Part shown: positions 27,846 through 38,042 of the stretch, piece by piece
How the letters are laid out: each line of letters begins with the position of its first letter
Position numbering within the stretch: the stretch's first letter is position 1
Assembly: GCF_900163645.1 (NCBI RefSeq)
Contig: NZ_FUKM01000014.1
Location: 96,684-160,683, forward strand
Origin: Halomonas citrativorans
GTDB taxonomy: Bacteria; Pseudomonadota; Gammaproteobacteria; Pseudomonadales; Halomonadaceae
DNA length: 64,000 bases
Reading direction: 5' to 3'
Translations under genes and position numbers: made by a program
The notes under the pieces: generated by a model
What the model was told of the DNA's origin: nothing
Seen by the model: only the letters and a program-made list of their open reading frames with translations
Database searches by the model: none

Positions 27846-28924
27846 ATTTCTCCTTCATCAAAGGCATCCACCGCGCTGGGCAGAGTGAGTGGTGCAGCAA
27901 ATACAGCTCGCCCCTCTTCTACTCCCAAGCGTTTGGCATCCGCCTCTGAAAGCATCAGTTGCCCAGTGGCTGAAAGCGCGTAACGGGCGACAATGCAGCG
28001 AAAATCACCCAGCGCCTGATTAGCGATCAAGGCAGGTTCGGCATCTGGAAGCGTTTCGTCCGGACGAAGGCGTACCGGATGCCAAGCGGCACGGTTGAAT
28101 GTCGCCAAACGCTCGCGTTCGGCTTTCACAAGCGGCCCGGCGTCGAAAATGTCCACATGGCGCGAGCGCACGAAGCCTTCGGCAAGCATCTCCTGCAAAG
28201 CTTCTTCATGCGCAGGATGCTCCCGGCCAATCGCCGCCCGGGCCGGTGGCGTCAACAGCGGCAAATAGAGCGGGAACTGAGGCATCACCTCGGCAATAAA
28301 GCTTTTGGAGCGCACACCTGCGATGTGGTTGATATCGTGAAAACTGCGCGCAAAAAAGTGGTGGCCCACACTTTCCCAAAAGGGCGATTCGTTCTGCGCA
28401 TCCAGGTAACCGGGAAACGCCACGGCCAATATGCGCGAAAAACGCTCGGGGTACTGGGCAATAAACATCAGCCGAGCACGCCGCAACAGGCTTTCGGCGC
28501 TGGTCCCCTTGTAACGCGGGTTTAGTGAATACGCGCACAGCAGCGTAGCGTCAGAAACCTCATGAGAGAGCGCCAGGGTTTGTACTTCGCGACGTACATT
28601 GAGCTGTTGGGACGCATGAATCAACGTTTCCTGGCGGTAGGTGTAGTAGGCCTCATTGGCGCCCGCTTGAGCACGAATAGTGGCCGTTCCCAGCACTTCG
28701 CCATTACCCTTTTCATCCAACAACGCGCTGTTTTCAAGCACGAAGGTGTAGTGCTCGTTACCTGGAAACTCGATCTCATCATTAAACGCTGCTAGGGAGC
28801 GCTCAATGCGCTCCTCTAAACGTTCGCGGTTAGCGGGCAGGTTGGTAAGCTTGGGAGTCGCATGCTCTGCCAACACGACCAGCGCTTCGAGATCCGCCAT
28901 TTTGACCGGACGAATGACCAGCAT
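27842..28924 (-). CDS. aruF: Arginine/ornithine N-succinyltransferase, alpha-type subunit
   Basis: This is a paralogue of the neighbouring AruG and the probable alpha subunit of the arginine/ornithine succinyltransferase. It shows the same LDAQNESPFWESVGHHFF signature and the DIFDAGPL segment near residue 255, but less conserved ends. The ATG at 28924 gives the family N-terminus MLVIRPV and has a GAGGGGG site 8 nt upstream. An in-frame ATG at 28966, overlapping the astC stop by 4 bp, would add 14 residues and cannot be excluded. Confidence 0.92.
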   Translation of the reverse strand: MLVIRPVKMADLEALVVLAEHATPKLTNLPANRERLEERIERSLAAFNDEIEFPGNEHYTFVLENSALLDEKGNGEVLGTATIRAQAGANEAYYTYRQETLIHASQQLNVRREVQTLALSHEVSDATLLCAYSLNPRYKGTSAESLLRRARLMFIAQYPERFSRILAVAFPGYLDAQNESPFWESVGHHFFARSFHDINHIAGVRSKSFIAEVMPQFPLYLPLLTPPARAAIGREHPAHEEALQEMLAEGFVRSRHVDIFDAGPLVKAERERLATFNRAAWHPVRLRPDETLPDAEPALIANQALGDFRCIVARYALSATGQLMLSEADAKRLGVEEGRAVFAAPLTLPSAVDAFDEGEI

Positions 28925-28962
28925 TCTTGACGCCCCCTCTCTCAATATCGCCGTGGTCGAAT

Positions 28963-30180
<1,218 letters not shown>

Positions 30181-30352
30181 TCAGTCCCTCTCGTTGAGTC
30201 AATCAGTTATATCAGTATACGGGGCGAGCAAGCTCACCCGCTTTCAGTAATGTGACGGTAAATTATGTAATGCTGCCCATATTTCAGATTATTTCCGAAG
30301 GGAGGTCTCTGGTGCTAATGCGTTACTGCAGATGTTGCGACGTGGACGAGCA

Positions 30353-31327
30353 TCAGCTCAAACGCTCTTCCCGTGGGGTTAATCCAAAATGATTGCGGTA
30401 AGCCGTTGAGAAATGAGCCGCCGAGGAGAATCCCGTCGCAAACGCGATATCGCCTACCGAGCGATCACTTTCACGCAGTTGTTTACGGGCATCCTGCAAA
30501 CGCAAATTGAGGTAATAGCGGCTAGGCACAGCCTGAAGATATTTTTTAAACAGGCGCTCCAACTGGCGGCGGGAAATGCCCAAATGCTCAGCCAGCTCCA
30601 GGGTCGAAAGTGGCTCTTCTATGTTGGCTTCCATCAGCGTCACAGCGTCTATCAAGCTCTGCGGGGCGTGGCCCAAGCGGTGGCGAAGCGGCACATGTTG
30701 GCGCTCATCGGCCATGCGGATTCGCTCACACATAAAGTGCTCTGACACCTGCTCAACCAGATGACTGCTCTGCTGTTGGCGCACCAGCGTCAGCATCATG
30801 TCCATGGCCGCCGTACCGCTGGCACAGGTGATCCGGTTGCGGTCGATCTCAAAAAGCTGTTGCGACAGTGTCACTTGAGGATACGCTTGGGCAAAGGCCG
30901 CAAAACGTTGCCAGGGTAAGGTCGCTCGATATCCTTCCAGCAATCCCGTGCGGGCCAACACTTCAGCTCCTCCCGCTAATCCGCCCAGCATCGTACGGCT
31001 TGGCTGGTGGCGCAGCCACTCCATTAGTTTGGCCGGTAACGCATAGGGCAGAGGCGAAGGCGCGCAGATAAGCACCATGTCCAGATGAGGCGGTGCCCCT
31101 TCCAGGGTGTAGTCAGCATGACAGGATAATTGAGCGCTGCTTCGCACCGGCTGCTCATCGGTACTGAGCGTAAACACTTGATAGAGCACCTGGCCGCTAA
31201 GCTGATTAGCCATCAGCAGCGGCTCGACGGCACTGGCATGTGAGAGCATGGAAAAGCCAGGCAGCAGTAATACCCCAATGCGCTGGCGCGCAAGCGTTAA
31301 CGGGGGAGACAAAGAGCTGAGCTGCAT
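30353..31327 (-). CDS. AraC/GlxA-family regulator, probable arginine catabolism activator (ArgR-like)
   Basis: The protein has 324 residues. Residues about 15-195 form a DJ-1/PfpI-like domain (GVLLLPGFSMLSHASAVEPL), and the C-terminus is an AraC double helix-turn-helix: LSTLELAEHLGISRRQLERLF near 242 (core LAEHLGISRRQLERLF) and VGDIAFATGFSSAAHFSTAY near 291. In Pseudomonas aeruginosa, ArgR of this type activates the aru genes in response to arginine. The gene sits directly upstream of astC on the same strand, which supports the same role. CdhR-type carnitine regulators share the architecture and are the alternative. Confidence 0.85.
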   Translation of the reverse strand: MQLSSLSPPLTLARQRIGVLLLPGFSMLSHASAVEPLLMANQLSGQVLYQVFTLSTDEQPVRSSAQLSCHADYTLEGAPPHLDMVLICAPSPLPYALPAKLMEWLRHQPSRTMLGGLAGGAEVLARTGLLEGYRATLPWQRFAAFAQAYPQVTLSQQLFEIDRNRITCASGTAAMDMMLTLVRQQQSSHLVEQVSEHFMCERIRMADERQHVPLRHRLGHAPQSLIDAVTLMEANIEEPLSTLELAEHLGISRRQLERLFKKYLQAVPSRYYLNLRLQDARKQLRESDRSVGDIAFATGFSSAAHFSTAYRNHFGLTPREERLS

Positions 31328-31539
31328 GCCAAAACGCCATCAGTAAATGAAACGTCATCTTACCCAATTGTGACGTTTTGGGTAGCGTCTGGTAGCACCC
31401 AATAGAAAAAGGCATCGCCGTACGCTGGGCTGAGGCTATGAAGATAAAGAGCTGAGGCCTGAGAGGCCGTAGCGATAAATAGCCAGCTCTTTAAAACGGC
31501 CTTAAGAACCGCTTTAGGAAATCGTCTTAAGAAACCGCC

Positions 31540-32100
31540 CTAAGAAACCATCGCAGTAACGCTCTTCTGAACGACGCGATGTCTAACACTTGCTTGAAGC
31601 CAGGCACCCGCCTCACACTCTAAACATGGCGTATCAATCACACCCTGTACAGTTGCTTGTGGAAGTAGTGTGGCCCTGGCATGCGCTTTCAGTGTGCCTG
31701 AGACATGGCCATCAACGGTGACAAAACCACCTTCTATATAGGGTGCTACCTGCCCTGATGCATTCACCGTTAAAGAGTGATGCGACGCGACGACCCTGCC
31801 CTGCACGTTCCCTTTAACCAGCACGGGCTCGTTGGCGGTGATATTCCCCGTAATCGATGTGGCCGCCCCAATTCGGCTGCCCTCTTTTAACGGGACCACC
31901 ATCGGTGTAACGGTGGCTTTGGGTGGTGACTGTTCAACAGCGATGTCAGAAACGAGAGAGACAGCAGGCGACGGTTGAGGCACGTCATCTGAAGAGTACG
32001 AGCCTTCAGCGCGCTGCCTTGCCTTACGGCGCCTGCCATCCCATACAATCAGTGTCATTGCGCTAACACCAATAAGAATAAACCATGCTTGAATACCCAT
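31540..32100 (-). CDS. Bactofilin with N-terminal membrane anchor
   Basis: This 186-residue protein has a membrane helix at residues 5-20 (WFILIGVSAMTLIVW), a basic then serine-rich linker, and a bactofilin beta-helix from about residue 75 to 170 with repeats such as ITGNITANEPVLVKGNVQG and VDGHVSGTLKAHARATL. Bactofilins polymerise into filaments and position cell-wall or envelope machinery. It is divergent, 200 bp away, from a second bactofilin. The upstream gap 31328-31539 has short CTTAAGAA-type repeats and no gene. Confidence 0.88.
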   Translation of the reverse strand: MGIQAWFILIGVSAMTLIVWDGRRRKARQRAEGSYSSDDVPQPSPAVSLVSDIAVEQSPPKATVTPMVVPLKEGSRIGAATSITGNITANEPVLVKGNVQGRVVASHHSLTVNASGQVAPYIEGGFVTVDGHVSGTLKAHARATLLPQATVQGVIDTPCLECEAGAWLQASVRHRVVQKSVTAMVS

Positions 32101-32301
32101 ACACCGGTCCCGCCACTGTCAATATTTTGCCCAGACTAAGGTTATACGCGATTTATTTTTATGGCGGCGCGAATAACCTCCCCCACTCGGCTTAATTCTG
32201 AGCTTTATCCAGCCGTTAAGCAGATTAAAGTATTCAATGACTTTTTATGCCCAACGCGTGCGTCTTAAAAGCGCCAGGCCGACATTTACCAGGAGTTAAC
32301 G

Positions 32302-32889
32302 ATGTTTAATAAAGCCAAGAATGCAACTGCCGAGCAAAAAACGACGCCGCCCAGCTCACCAGACTCAAGTGACACGCTTCTATCGAGCACGCCAACCAGC
32401 AGCAATGCACGCCCCAGCACCTCCATTATCGGTAGCCATACGCAAGTAGAAGGCGACATCAATAGTGATGAGGATTTGACCGTAAAAGGGCATGTTAGCG
32501 GCACTATCACCTGCAAACAGCACACCGTCACATTAGGCGCAAATAGCTATTTTAAAGGCGATGTGTTTTCTCATACCTTGCACGTATCCGGCGAAGTAGA
32601 AGGTAATTTAGTCGCATTACACCGCGCAACGATTCACAAGGGCGCCCAAGTGACTGGCACCATCGTATCACCCTGCCTTGTGCTTGAAGATGGCAGCGTT
32701 TTCCACGGCAGCATTGATATGAACGCCGACAATGAAATGCTAAAAAACAGTTTTAATGACGCGCCAACCAATACCAAAACGTTACCGGCGAAAGGCAATG
32801 CATCAGGTGTTAGTACGCGAGCGACCACCAAAGAGTCATCTGCTGACAAAGAGACCAGCCTTGCAGAGCAGGAAGAGGTAAAAGCATAA
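32302..32889 (+). CDS. Soluble bactofilin
   Basis: This 195-residue protein has a low-complexity serine/threonine/proline N-terminus (about 1-40), a bactofilin beta-helix from about 45 to 135 (IGSHTQVEGDINSDEDLTVKG region, core VEGDINSDEDLTVKG, then HVSGEVEGNLVALHRATIHK) and a charged, disordered C-terminus. There is no membrane anchor, unlike its divergent neighbour. CAGGAG precedes the ATG. The shared gap of about 200 bp probably drives both, so they may co-polymerise. Confidence 0.9.
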   Translation: MFNKAKNATAEQKTTPPSSPDSSDTLLSSTPTSSNARPSTSIIGSHTQVEGDINSDEDLTVKGHVSGTITCKQHTVTLGANSYFKGDVFSHTLHVSGEVEGNLVALHRATIHKGAQVTGTIVSPCLVLEDGSVFHGSIDMNADNEMLKNSFNDAPTNTKTLPAKGNASGVSTRATTKESSADKETSLAEQEEVKA

Positions 32890-33019
32890 GTATCGAAACG
32901 CGCAATCGCACCTGGCTAGCGCTGATCGTATTTGAGGACCGCAGCTGAGGACCGTATTTGAGGACCGAAGTGATGGGCATAGTTATACATCGTATTGATG
33001 GACAGAGCCGCAAATAGAA

Positions 33020-33047
33020 AAGGGCAAGGCGCGAACGCCCTGCCCTT
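33020..33047 (-). terminator. Rho-independent terminator with UUCG tetraloop
   Basis: Read on the minus strand, AAGGGCAGGGCG and CGCCTTGCCCTT pair completely (one G-U) around a TTCG tetraloop and run into TTTC. It begins 36 bp after the stop of the PRC-barrel gene at 33084. The gap 32890-33019 holds a short GTATTTGAGGACCG direct repeat and no gene. Confidence 0.88.
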
Positions 33048-33083
33048 CCTGTCAGCATCTAAGCCGCTTATCGATCAAATCGC

Positions 33084-33896
33084 TTATTGGTTTTGATTCT
33101 GCTTCGCTTCGGATAGCGTCATATCGCTATCGACCTGCGTATAATTATCCTCGACATAATCCTCTGAGGACGCTTCAATCTCGTCACTGCCATACGTGGT
33201 ATTCATGACGAGCTGTTCATCCTGGAGCTGCACTTCATCCATCGGTAAAGCGATTTCTGTCGCGCCGAAGCCCCAGATACCACCGACTGAGATAATAGCA
33301 AACAGGTCACCAGAGTCGTTGTGCTGAGCGATATGGTGAATATCACCGACCTCTTCGCCATCCTGGTTAATGACGACCATGCCTTCCAGCTCGCTAACCG
33401 GGTGAGACATCAATGAATTATCGCCATCCTGGTCGCTACGATTATCCTGGGCGGCCTGCTGGCGTTCTTGATCGTCATCGCTATTAACGTCGACCTGTGC
33501 ATCATCGGCTTGCTCGACATTAACCTCAGGCTCGCCACCCTGCTCAACGGTAACGTTGGGCTCAGCTTCTTCAACGGTAACGTTGGGCTCGGGCTGTTCA
33601 ATCGTCACGTCCGGTTCTGACTGCTCTACTCGAATATTGGGAGAGTCTTGTTCAACTCTTACCTCAGCAGGCTCCTGGTCGACTTCAACGTCCATCGTTT
33701 CGTCGCCATTAGGCTGAGACTGTGCACGGCTATCGGTTGCTGTGCCTTGTGGCGGCGTTTGCGCCGTAGCATCTTGCTGCTGCGTCATTTGATCGGCATT
33801 GTCAGTGTCGTTCTGGTTAGCGTCTTGAGCCAGAGCGCCACCTGAAAGTCCTGCACAAATCGCACCAATGGCAATCGTAAGTGTTGTCCGTTTCAT
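33084..33896 (-). CDS. Secreted acidic PRC-barrel protein with 9-10 residue repeats
   Basis: The product is about 270 residues. A signal peptide (MKRTTLTIAIGAICAGLSGG, cut after ALAQ) is followed by a Gln/Asn/Asp-rich linker, then about seven tandem 9-10 residue units of the form EPNVTVEQx (residues about 70-135). A PRC-barrel domain from about 165 to 245 contains LEGMVVINQDGEEVGDI and GGIWGFGATEIALPMDEVQ. It is probably periplasmic or outer-surface. The ATG at 33896 has AAGGAG 7 nt upstream and begins exactly at the signal peptide. Paralogues follow at 34049 and 34725. Function is unknown; the composition suits a high-salt exterior. Confidence 0.85.
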   Translation of the reverse strand: MKRTTLTIAIGAICAGLSGGALAQDANQNDTDNADQMTQQQDATAQTPPQGTATDSRAQSQPNGDETMDVEVDQEPAEVRVEQDSPNIRVEQSEPDVTIEQPEPNVTVEEAEPNVTVEQGGEPEVNVEQADDAQVDVNSDDDQERQQAAQDNRSDQDGDNSLMSHPVSELEGMVVINQDGEEVGDIHHIAQHNDSGDLFAIISVGGIWGFGATEIALPMDEVQLQDEQLVMNTTYGSDEIEASSEDYVEDNYTQVDSDMTLSEAKQNQNQ

Positions 33897-34048
33897 AATA
33901 TTGCTCCTTGTGTTGGCTTGCACTTAAAAAGCTAGTAGACCTAAGCGCCTCAGATCAAAGCTAACGATGAATTATAATAAAAGTTAACACATATATTATC
34001 ACCGCCTACTTAGTAAAACTCGGCAAGACACAATGGTGAAGTTTTATA

Positions 34049-34357
34049 TTATTCAACCGTGGTCTGGTCGGAGCCCTCATCTTTCAAAACTTCCAAACGA
34101 TTACCACCTTGTTCATTCTGTGTATCGTCGCTTTCGGAACTCTGTTGAGGCCCTTGAGTGCCGGTTTCGCGCTTGGTATCACCCTGCTTCTGGTTACGGG
34201 GAGTGTCCGTACTTTGCTGCTGTCCCGCTGTCGAACTGTCCTGCTGCTGGGTCATCTGACCGCCGCTCTGTGATGCATCATTTTCATTGGCCAGCACGAC
34301 TGCTGAAATGCTCGTAAAGATAGCACCGATAGCAATGGCTACTATTGTCCGGTTCAT
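34049..34357 (-). CDS. Small secreted Gln/Ser-rich protein, PRC-less paralogue
   Basis: This 102-residue protein has a signal peptide (MNRTIVAIAIGAIFTSISAV, then VLANE) closely resembling those of its two neighbours and a hydrophilic Gln/Ser/Asp-rich remainder (GGQMTQQQDSSTAGQQQ) that matches the linker of the 33084 protein. It ends without a PRC-barrel. AAGGAGG lies 8 nt before the ATG. It could be a truncated paralogue or a real disordered exported protein; no domain is recognised. Confidence 0.75.
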   Translation of the reverse strand: MNRTIVAIAIGAIFTSISAVVLANENDASQSGGQMTQQQDSSTAGQQQSTDTPRNQKQGDTKRETGTQGPQQSSESDDTQNEQGGNRLEVLKDEGSDQTTVE

Positions 34358-34392
34358 ATAATTTCCTCCTTGGATGAATCACTCTTCAAAAG

Positions 34393-34538
34393 CTAGGCTT
34401 TGTACGAAAACTGCTTGCGCTCGGCCATACGGCGTTAAAAATCAGCTCAAAATACTCATTTACACATGTAAACTCCGTTTTTTCGCTGATTTTTGCCTTG
34501 TCTGGCCTTCGCTCAGCGACTTTTCGTACAAACCCTAG
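34393..34538. repeat. 146-bp imperfect inverted-repeat element
   Basis: The left end CTAGGCTTTGTACGAAAA is mirrored at the right end (CTAGGGTTTGTACGAAAA on the other strand). Inside, GCTCGGCCATACGG.. and AAAAATCAGC pair imperfectly with the other arm, and the centre holds the near-palindrome TTTACACATGTAAA. There is no coding frame. It looks like a small non-autonomous stem-loop element (MITE- or REP-like) sitting between two paralogous PRC-type genes. The rest of the gap 34358-34724 holds one terminator and AT-rich sequence. Confidence 0.75.
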
Positions 34539-34627
34539 TCAACGGAGGAAAAAAGTAACAATAAAAAACCATCCTTCTTAAAACTTGTATGAAAGTTAAT
34601 GACAATCTTAATAATCGTTTAACAACC

Positions 34628-34661
34628 AAAAAAAGCCTTGCTTCATCATACAAGGCAAGGC
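34628..34661 (-). terminator. Rho-independent terminator of the 34725 gene
   Basis: On the minus strand GCCTTGC pairs with GCAAGGC over a 13-nt loop and runs into seven T. It lies about 65 bp past the stop of the PRC-barrel gene at 34725. Confidence 0.85.
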
Positions 34662-34724
34662 GAACTCATGAATAAAGCGGTTATGGCCTTTCAGACATTA
34701 GATAGCCATTCCCATTACAGTATC

Positions 34725-35288
34725 TTAATTAGGATGTTGCTGGGCCTGCGTTAAGGTCATACTGTTATCTATCTGGCTGAAATTGTCTTCGTCATACTGT
34801 TCTGCCGTCGCTTCTATCTCTTCACTACCGTAGGTGGTGCTGGTAACCAGTTGGTCGTCCTTCATCTCAATTTCACCTAATGGCAGCGCCACTTCATCGG
34901 CACCAATTCCCCATACGCCACCAATGGAAATAACCGCATACAAGTCACCAGACTCTTTATGCTCAACGATCCGGTCAATATCGCCAATTTCTTCATCCTG
35001 CATGTTGACCACTGTCATGCCTTCGATATCACTTATTTGGCGAGACATTAGGTCGTTCGGATCATCACTCTCATCCTGGTCAGCATCCGAAGAAGACTCC
35101 GCGTTGTCGCCTTTCATAGCGGCGGGCTGCTCACCCTGAGCGTCGTCCTGTTCATCGACCGCCTCTTCCTGTTGTTCCAGCGCGCCTTCTGGTTGACCAC
35201 TTTCTTTCTGGTTATCCTCAGCGAACACGCCACTGGACATTCCAGTGCAAAGGGCTGCAATTGCAATAGCTAATGTAGTCCGTTTCAT
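34725..35288 (-). CDS. Secreted acidic PRC-barrel protein
   Basis: The product is about 187 residues: a signal peptide (MKRTTLAIAIAALCTGMSSG, cut near VFAED), a Glu/Gln-rich linker, and a PRC-barrel domain from about residue 85 to 165 with IEGMTVVNMQDEEIGDIDRI and GGVWGIGADEVALPLGEIEM. This domain is clearly paralogous to the 33084 protein, but the tandem EPNVTVEQ repeat is absent. AGGAG lies 7 nt before the ATG at 35288. Likely periplasmic, function unknown. The gap 35313-35666 holds the fabV terminator and no gene. Confidence 0.87.
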   Translation of the reverse strand: MKRTTLAIAIAALCTGMSSGVFAEDNQKESGQPEGALEQQEEAVDEQDDAQGEQPAAMKGDNAESSSDADQDESDDPNDLMSRQISDIEGMTVVNMQDEEIGDIDRIVEHKESGDLYAVISIGGVWGIGADEVALPLGEIEMKDDQLVTSTTYGSEEIEATAEQYDEDNFSQIDNSMTLTQAQQHPN

Positions 35289-35599
35289 GCTGTCTCTCCT
35301 TGAGTGCCACACTCTTACAAGTTAGTTGACCAAATTGAAAATCACCAATACCCGCCAGTTGCGGGGTAATCGCTGCCTGTTTATCAAATCAGTTTCATGA
35401 CATCGTCTGTTCATGGCATTTTCTGGCCCGCAGCTGAAACGACTCTGTTACGAAACGTCTTTGCCTGCGTTGGGGTCAGACGCGTCGTAATCCTGAGTGT
35501 CATCAGGCGCTAAACCAGAGGACTTGCGTATCCAGCAGTAAACATTTAACAGTGATTGATTTTATGCCTGCTGCTAACGTACTTTACGCGTCAAACGCA

Positions 35600-35627
35600 A
35601 ATTGCCGGGCACAAAGGCCCGGCAATT
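35600..35627 (-). terminator. Terminator hairpin downstream of fabV
   Basis: AATTGCCGGGC pairs perfectly with GCCCGGCAATT over a 6-nt loop, 40 bp beyond the fabV stop. On the minus strand only a short TTTG follows, so the hairpin is strong but the U tract weak. Confidence 0.75.
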
Positions 35628-35666
35628 CGTTAAAGCGGTAAGCGAGTCGCTTACCGATTTAACGGT

Positions 35667-36875
35667 TTATAAATTAATCACATCGAACTCAACATTAGGG
35701 TTCACGTCGGCGTCGTAATCGACATCATCACGCTCAAAGCCGAACAGTTTTAAGAATTCATGCTTATAGCCAGCGTAATCAGTGATATCAAACAGATTCT
35801 CGGTAGTCACTTCCGGCCACAGATCCTGGCAAGCCTGTTGGATATCGTCGCGCAGCTCCCAATCATCCAGACGCAGACGGCCTTTATCATCCGTGGCCAT
35901 AGCACCGCTCTGGCCTGCAGCATAGAGCCGTTCACCGAAGAGTCGATTGAGCTGATCAATGGTGCCTTCGTGTACGCCCTGCTCTTTCATGATGCGATAC
36001 ACCATGGCGATATACAGCGGCATCACCGGAATAGCAGCACTGGCCTGGGTAACAACAGATTTGAGTACCGCGACATTAGCGCCACCGCCGCTAGTTTTAA
36101 GCTTGTCATCAATCGCCGTGGCCGCGCGATCCAGGTCTTCCTTGGCTTTACCCAAGGCGCCGTGCCAGTAAATCGGCCAGGTAATTTCCGTACCGATATA
36201 GCTAAACGCCACGCTGCGTGCGCCTTTGGCCAATACGCCCGCCTGGTCCAGTGCGTCCATCCACAATTCCCAATCTTCGCCACCCATCACGGTGATGGTA
36301 TCGTCGATTTCCTGCTGGGTGGCAGGCTCCACTTCTGCCTCGATAATCCGGTCTTTATTGGTATCAATAGCCGTAGCGCGGTAGGTCTCACCGATCGGCT
36401 TCAGGCTTGAGCGCTTGAGTTCACCGCTATCCGGCAGCTTACGCACGGGGGATGCCAGTGAGTACACCACCAGGTCGATTTCGCCCATATCCTGTTTGAT
36501 CAGTTCAATGGCTTTTTCACGCGCTTCGTTAGAGAAGGCGTCGCCATTGATAGACTTACTGTAAAGGCCTTCCTGCTTGGCAAACTTGTCAAACGCTGCG
36601 CTGTTGTACCATCCCGCCGTACCGGTTTTGGTTTCACTGCTGGGCTTTTCAAAAAACACGCCCAGCGTATCAGCACCGTAACCAAAGGCAGCGGTAATCC
36701 GAGCAGCCAAGCCGTAACCGCTGGAAGCCCCGATCACCAAAACTTTTTTGGGGCCGGCACTTTTATCCAAACCACGCGCGCGGGTTGCTTCAATCTGCTC
36801 GAGCACGTTTTGCTCGCAGCCTGTAGGGTGAGTAGTCGTGCAGATAAAGCCGCGTACTTTGGGTTTAATAATCAC
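35667..36875 (-). CDS. fabV: Trans-2-enoyl-ACP/CoA reductase (NADH), FabV type
   Basis: FabV performs the last reduction in the fatty acid elongation cycle and is known to be insensitive to triclosan. The protein is about 402 residues, the usual length. It shows the family start [20 protein letters not shown], the NAD-binding [15 protein letters not shown] near residue 46, and a catalytic Y-x8-K in [12 protein letters not shown] near residue 240. The GTG at 36875 with GAGG 6 nt upstream gives the conserved N-terminus; a further GTG 4 codons upstream is less likely. It is monocistronic. Confidence 0.95.
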   Translation of the reverse strand: MIIKPKVRGFICTTTHPTGCEQNVLEQIEATRARGLDKSAGPKKVLVIGASSGYGLAARITAAFGYGADTLGVFFEKPSSETKTGTAGWYNSAAFDKFAKQEGLYSKSINGDAFSNEAREKAIELIKQDMGEIDLVVYSLASPVRKLPDSGELKRSSLKPIGETYRATAIDTNKDRIIEAEVEPATQQEIDDTITVMGGEDWELWMDALDQAGVLAKGARSVAFSYIGTEITWPIYWHGALGKAKEDLDRAATAIDDKLKTSGGGANVAVLKSVVTQASAAIPVMPLYIAMVYRIMKEQGVHEGTIDQLNRLFGERLYAAGQSGAMATDDKGRLRLDDWELRDDIQQACQDLWPEVTTENLFDITDYAGYKHEFLKLFGFERDDVDYDADVNPNVEFDVINL

Positions 36876-37032
36876 ATCGAACCTCACTATCGGATTGATT
36901 TCATTATCAGCATGACAATGCTGTAAGCATGGCGGCTATTTTAGCTTGCCAAGCGGGCGCTGTCCGCTCTTGAGCTTATTTGCCTTTCACGGCAGGATAG
37001 TGCCCCTTCTTTTAAATGCCTGCGAGGCCATC

Positions 37033-37416
37033 ATGAACGCACAGCAACTAGTCGACGAGCGCGGCGACCTTTGGCTTGCCTTGGCCCCCTTATGGCTAGA
37101 CCGCGAACCCAGCGAACGGGATTACGCCCGCATGGTCGAGGTCATTAACCAGTACGACATGCCGCTGATGGAGCTTGAGTGGATGTTTCGCCTGGAGCTA
37201 GCCCCGGTGATGTCACGCCATCAACTTTCGATTGCCAGCGAATGGCGAAAGTTTGATGACCATAAGCTGATGCAACAGCTGGTGAGTCATAACCTGCGCT
37301 TAAAGGGGTGGCGGCGCAAAGGCTGGGCGCTTTTTTCCGGGCTAACCACCATGATGGTACGCCACCGCTGGGTCGAGCTTATGAACCGCGTTAAGGTTGC
37401 CCGTGGAGAGCATTAA
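37033..37416 (+). CDS. Small helical protein, DUF7079-like
   Basis: This helical protein of about 127 residues has the pattern LWLALAPLWLDREP, then LELAPVMSRHQLS, then SEWRKFD, resembling the small conserved DUF7079 proteins (recognised from memory only). No signal peptide or membrane helix is seen. The ATG at 37033 with GAGG 6 nt upstream is chosen over an open extension to 36946. Function is unknown. It is divergent from fabV. Confidence 0.7.
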   Translation: MNAQQLVDERGDLWLALAPLWLDREPSERDYARMVEVINQYDMPLMELEWMFRLELAPVMSRHQLSIASEWRKFDDHKLMQQLVSHNLRLKGWRRKGWALFSGLTTMMVRHRWVELMNRVKVARGEH

Positions 37417-37454
37417 GCCGCCGTCAACATTCTGATTCGTTGATGGCCAATGAC

Positions 37455-37940
37455 CTATTCACGATCCAGCGCCGCTTCCAATGCCAAGCGTAAGGGTTGC
37501 CCATGATCTCGCGGGCCAAAACGGGCAATGACCCTGCCATCGCGTCCAACCAGAAACTTGGTGAAATTCCACTTAATGGCTTGGGTACCCAAAACCCCGG
37601 GCGCCTGTTGTTTCAGCATGACAAATAGCGGGTGTGCGTGGTTGCCATTAACACTGATTTTTTCCATCAAAGGGAAGCTTATCCCGTACGTTTGCTCACC
37701 AAACGCACAAAATGCTTCGGCACTTTCCGGCGATTGACGGCCAAACTGGTTGCAGGGAAACCCCAGCACGGTGAAGCCGCGGTCACGATAACGCTGGTAT
37801 AACGCCTCAAGCTCTTTTAATTGCGGCGTAAATCCGCACTGGCTGGCCACATTAACTACCAACAGCACTTGCCCACGCAGCGCGCGTAAATTAAACGGCT
37901 GCCCTTGGTGGGTGTAACAGTCTTGATCGTAAATCGTCAT
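37455..37940 (-). CDS. Glutathione peroxidase (cysteine type)
   Basis: This 161-residue thioredoxin-fold peroxidase reduces hydrogen peroxide or lipid peroxides using glutathione or thioredoxin. The peroxidatic cysteine is in NVASQCGFTPQ (about residue 35), the glutamine in GFPCNQFGRQ and the tryptophan in IKWNFTKFLV, completing the catalytic set. The active residue is Cys and not selenocysteine. A BtuE-like general peroxidase role is likely. Confidence 0.92.
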   Translation of the reverse strand: MTIYDQDCYTHQGQPFNLRALRGQVLLVVNVASQCGFTPQLKELEALYQRYRDRGFTVLGFPCNQFGRQSPESAEAFCAFGEQTYGISFPLMEKISVNGNHAHPLFVMLKQQAPGVLGTQAIKWNFTKFLVGRDGRVIARFGPRDHGQPLRLALEAALDRE

Positions 37941-38042
37941 TATTAAGCCTTACACCTTCCAGGCGATATAAACACTACCTTGCCACGGCTACAGGGATGG
38001 CACCAGCGCCTTATATCGATTATTGCCAAGCACAACGGCCTA

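Noticed and set aside
31441..31540. Repeated CTTAAGAA/GCTTTAGGAA segments as a possible repeat array
   Set aside because: The units are short, irregular and few; they do not form a CRISPR or a clear tandem repeat.
31540..35312. Bactofilin/PRC-barrel region as a prophage or secretion island
   Set aside because: No phage structural, lysis or integrase genes and no secretion components were seen.
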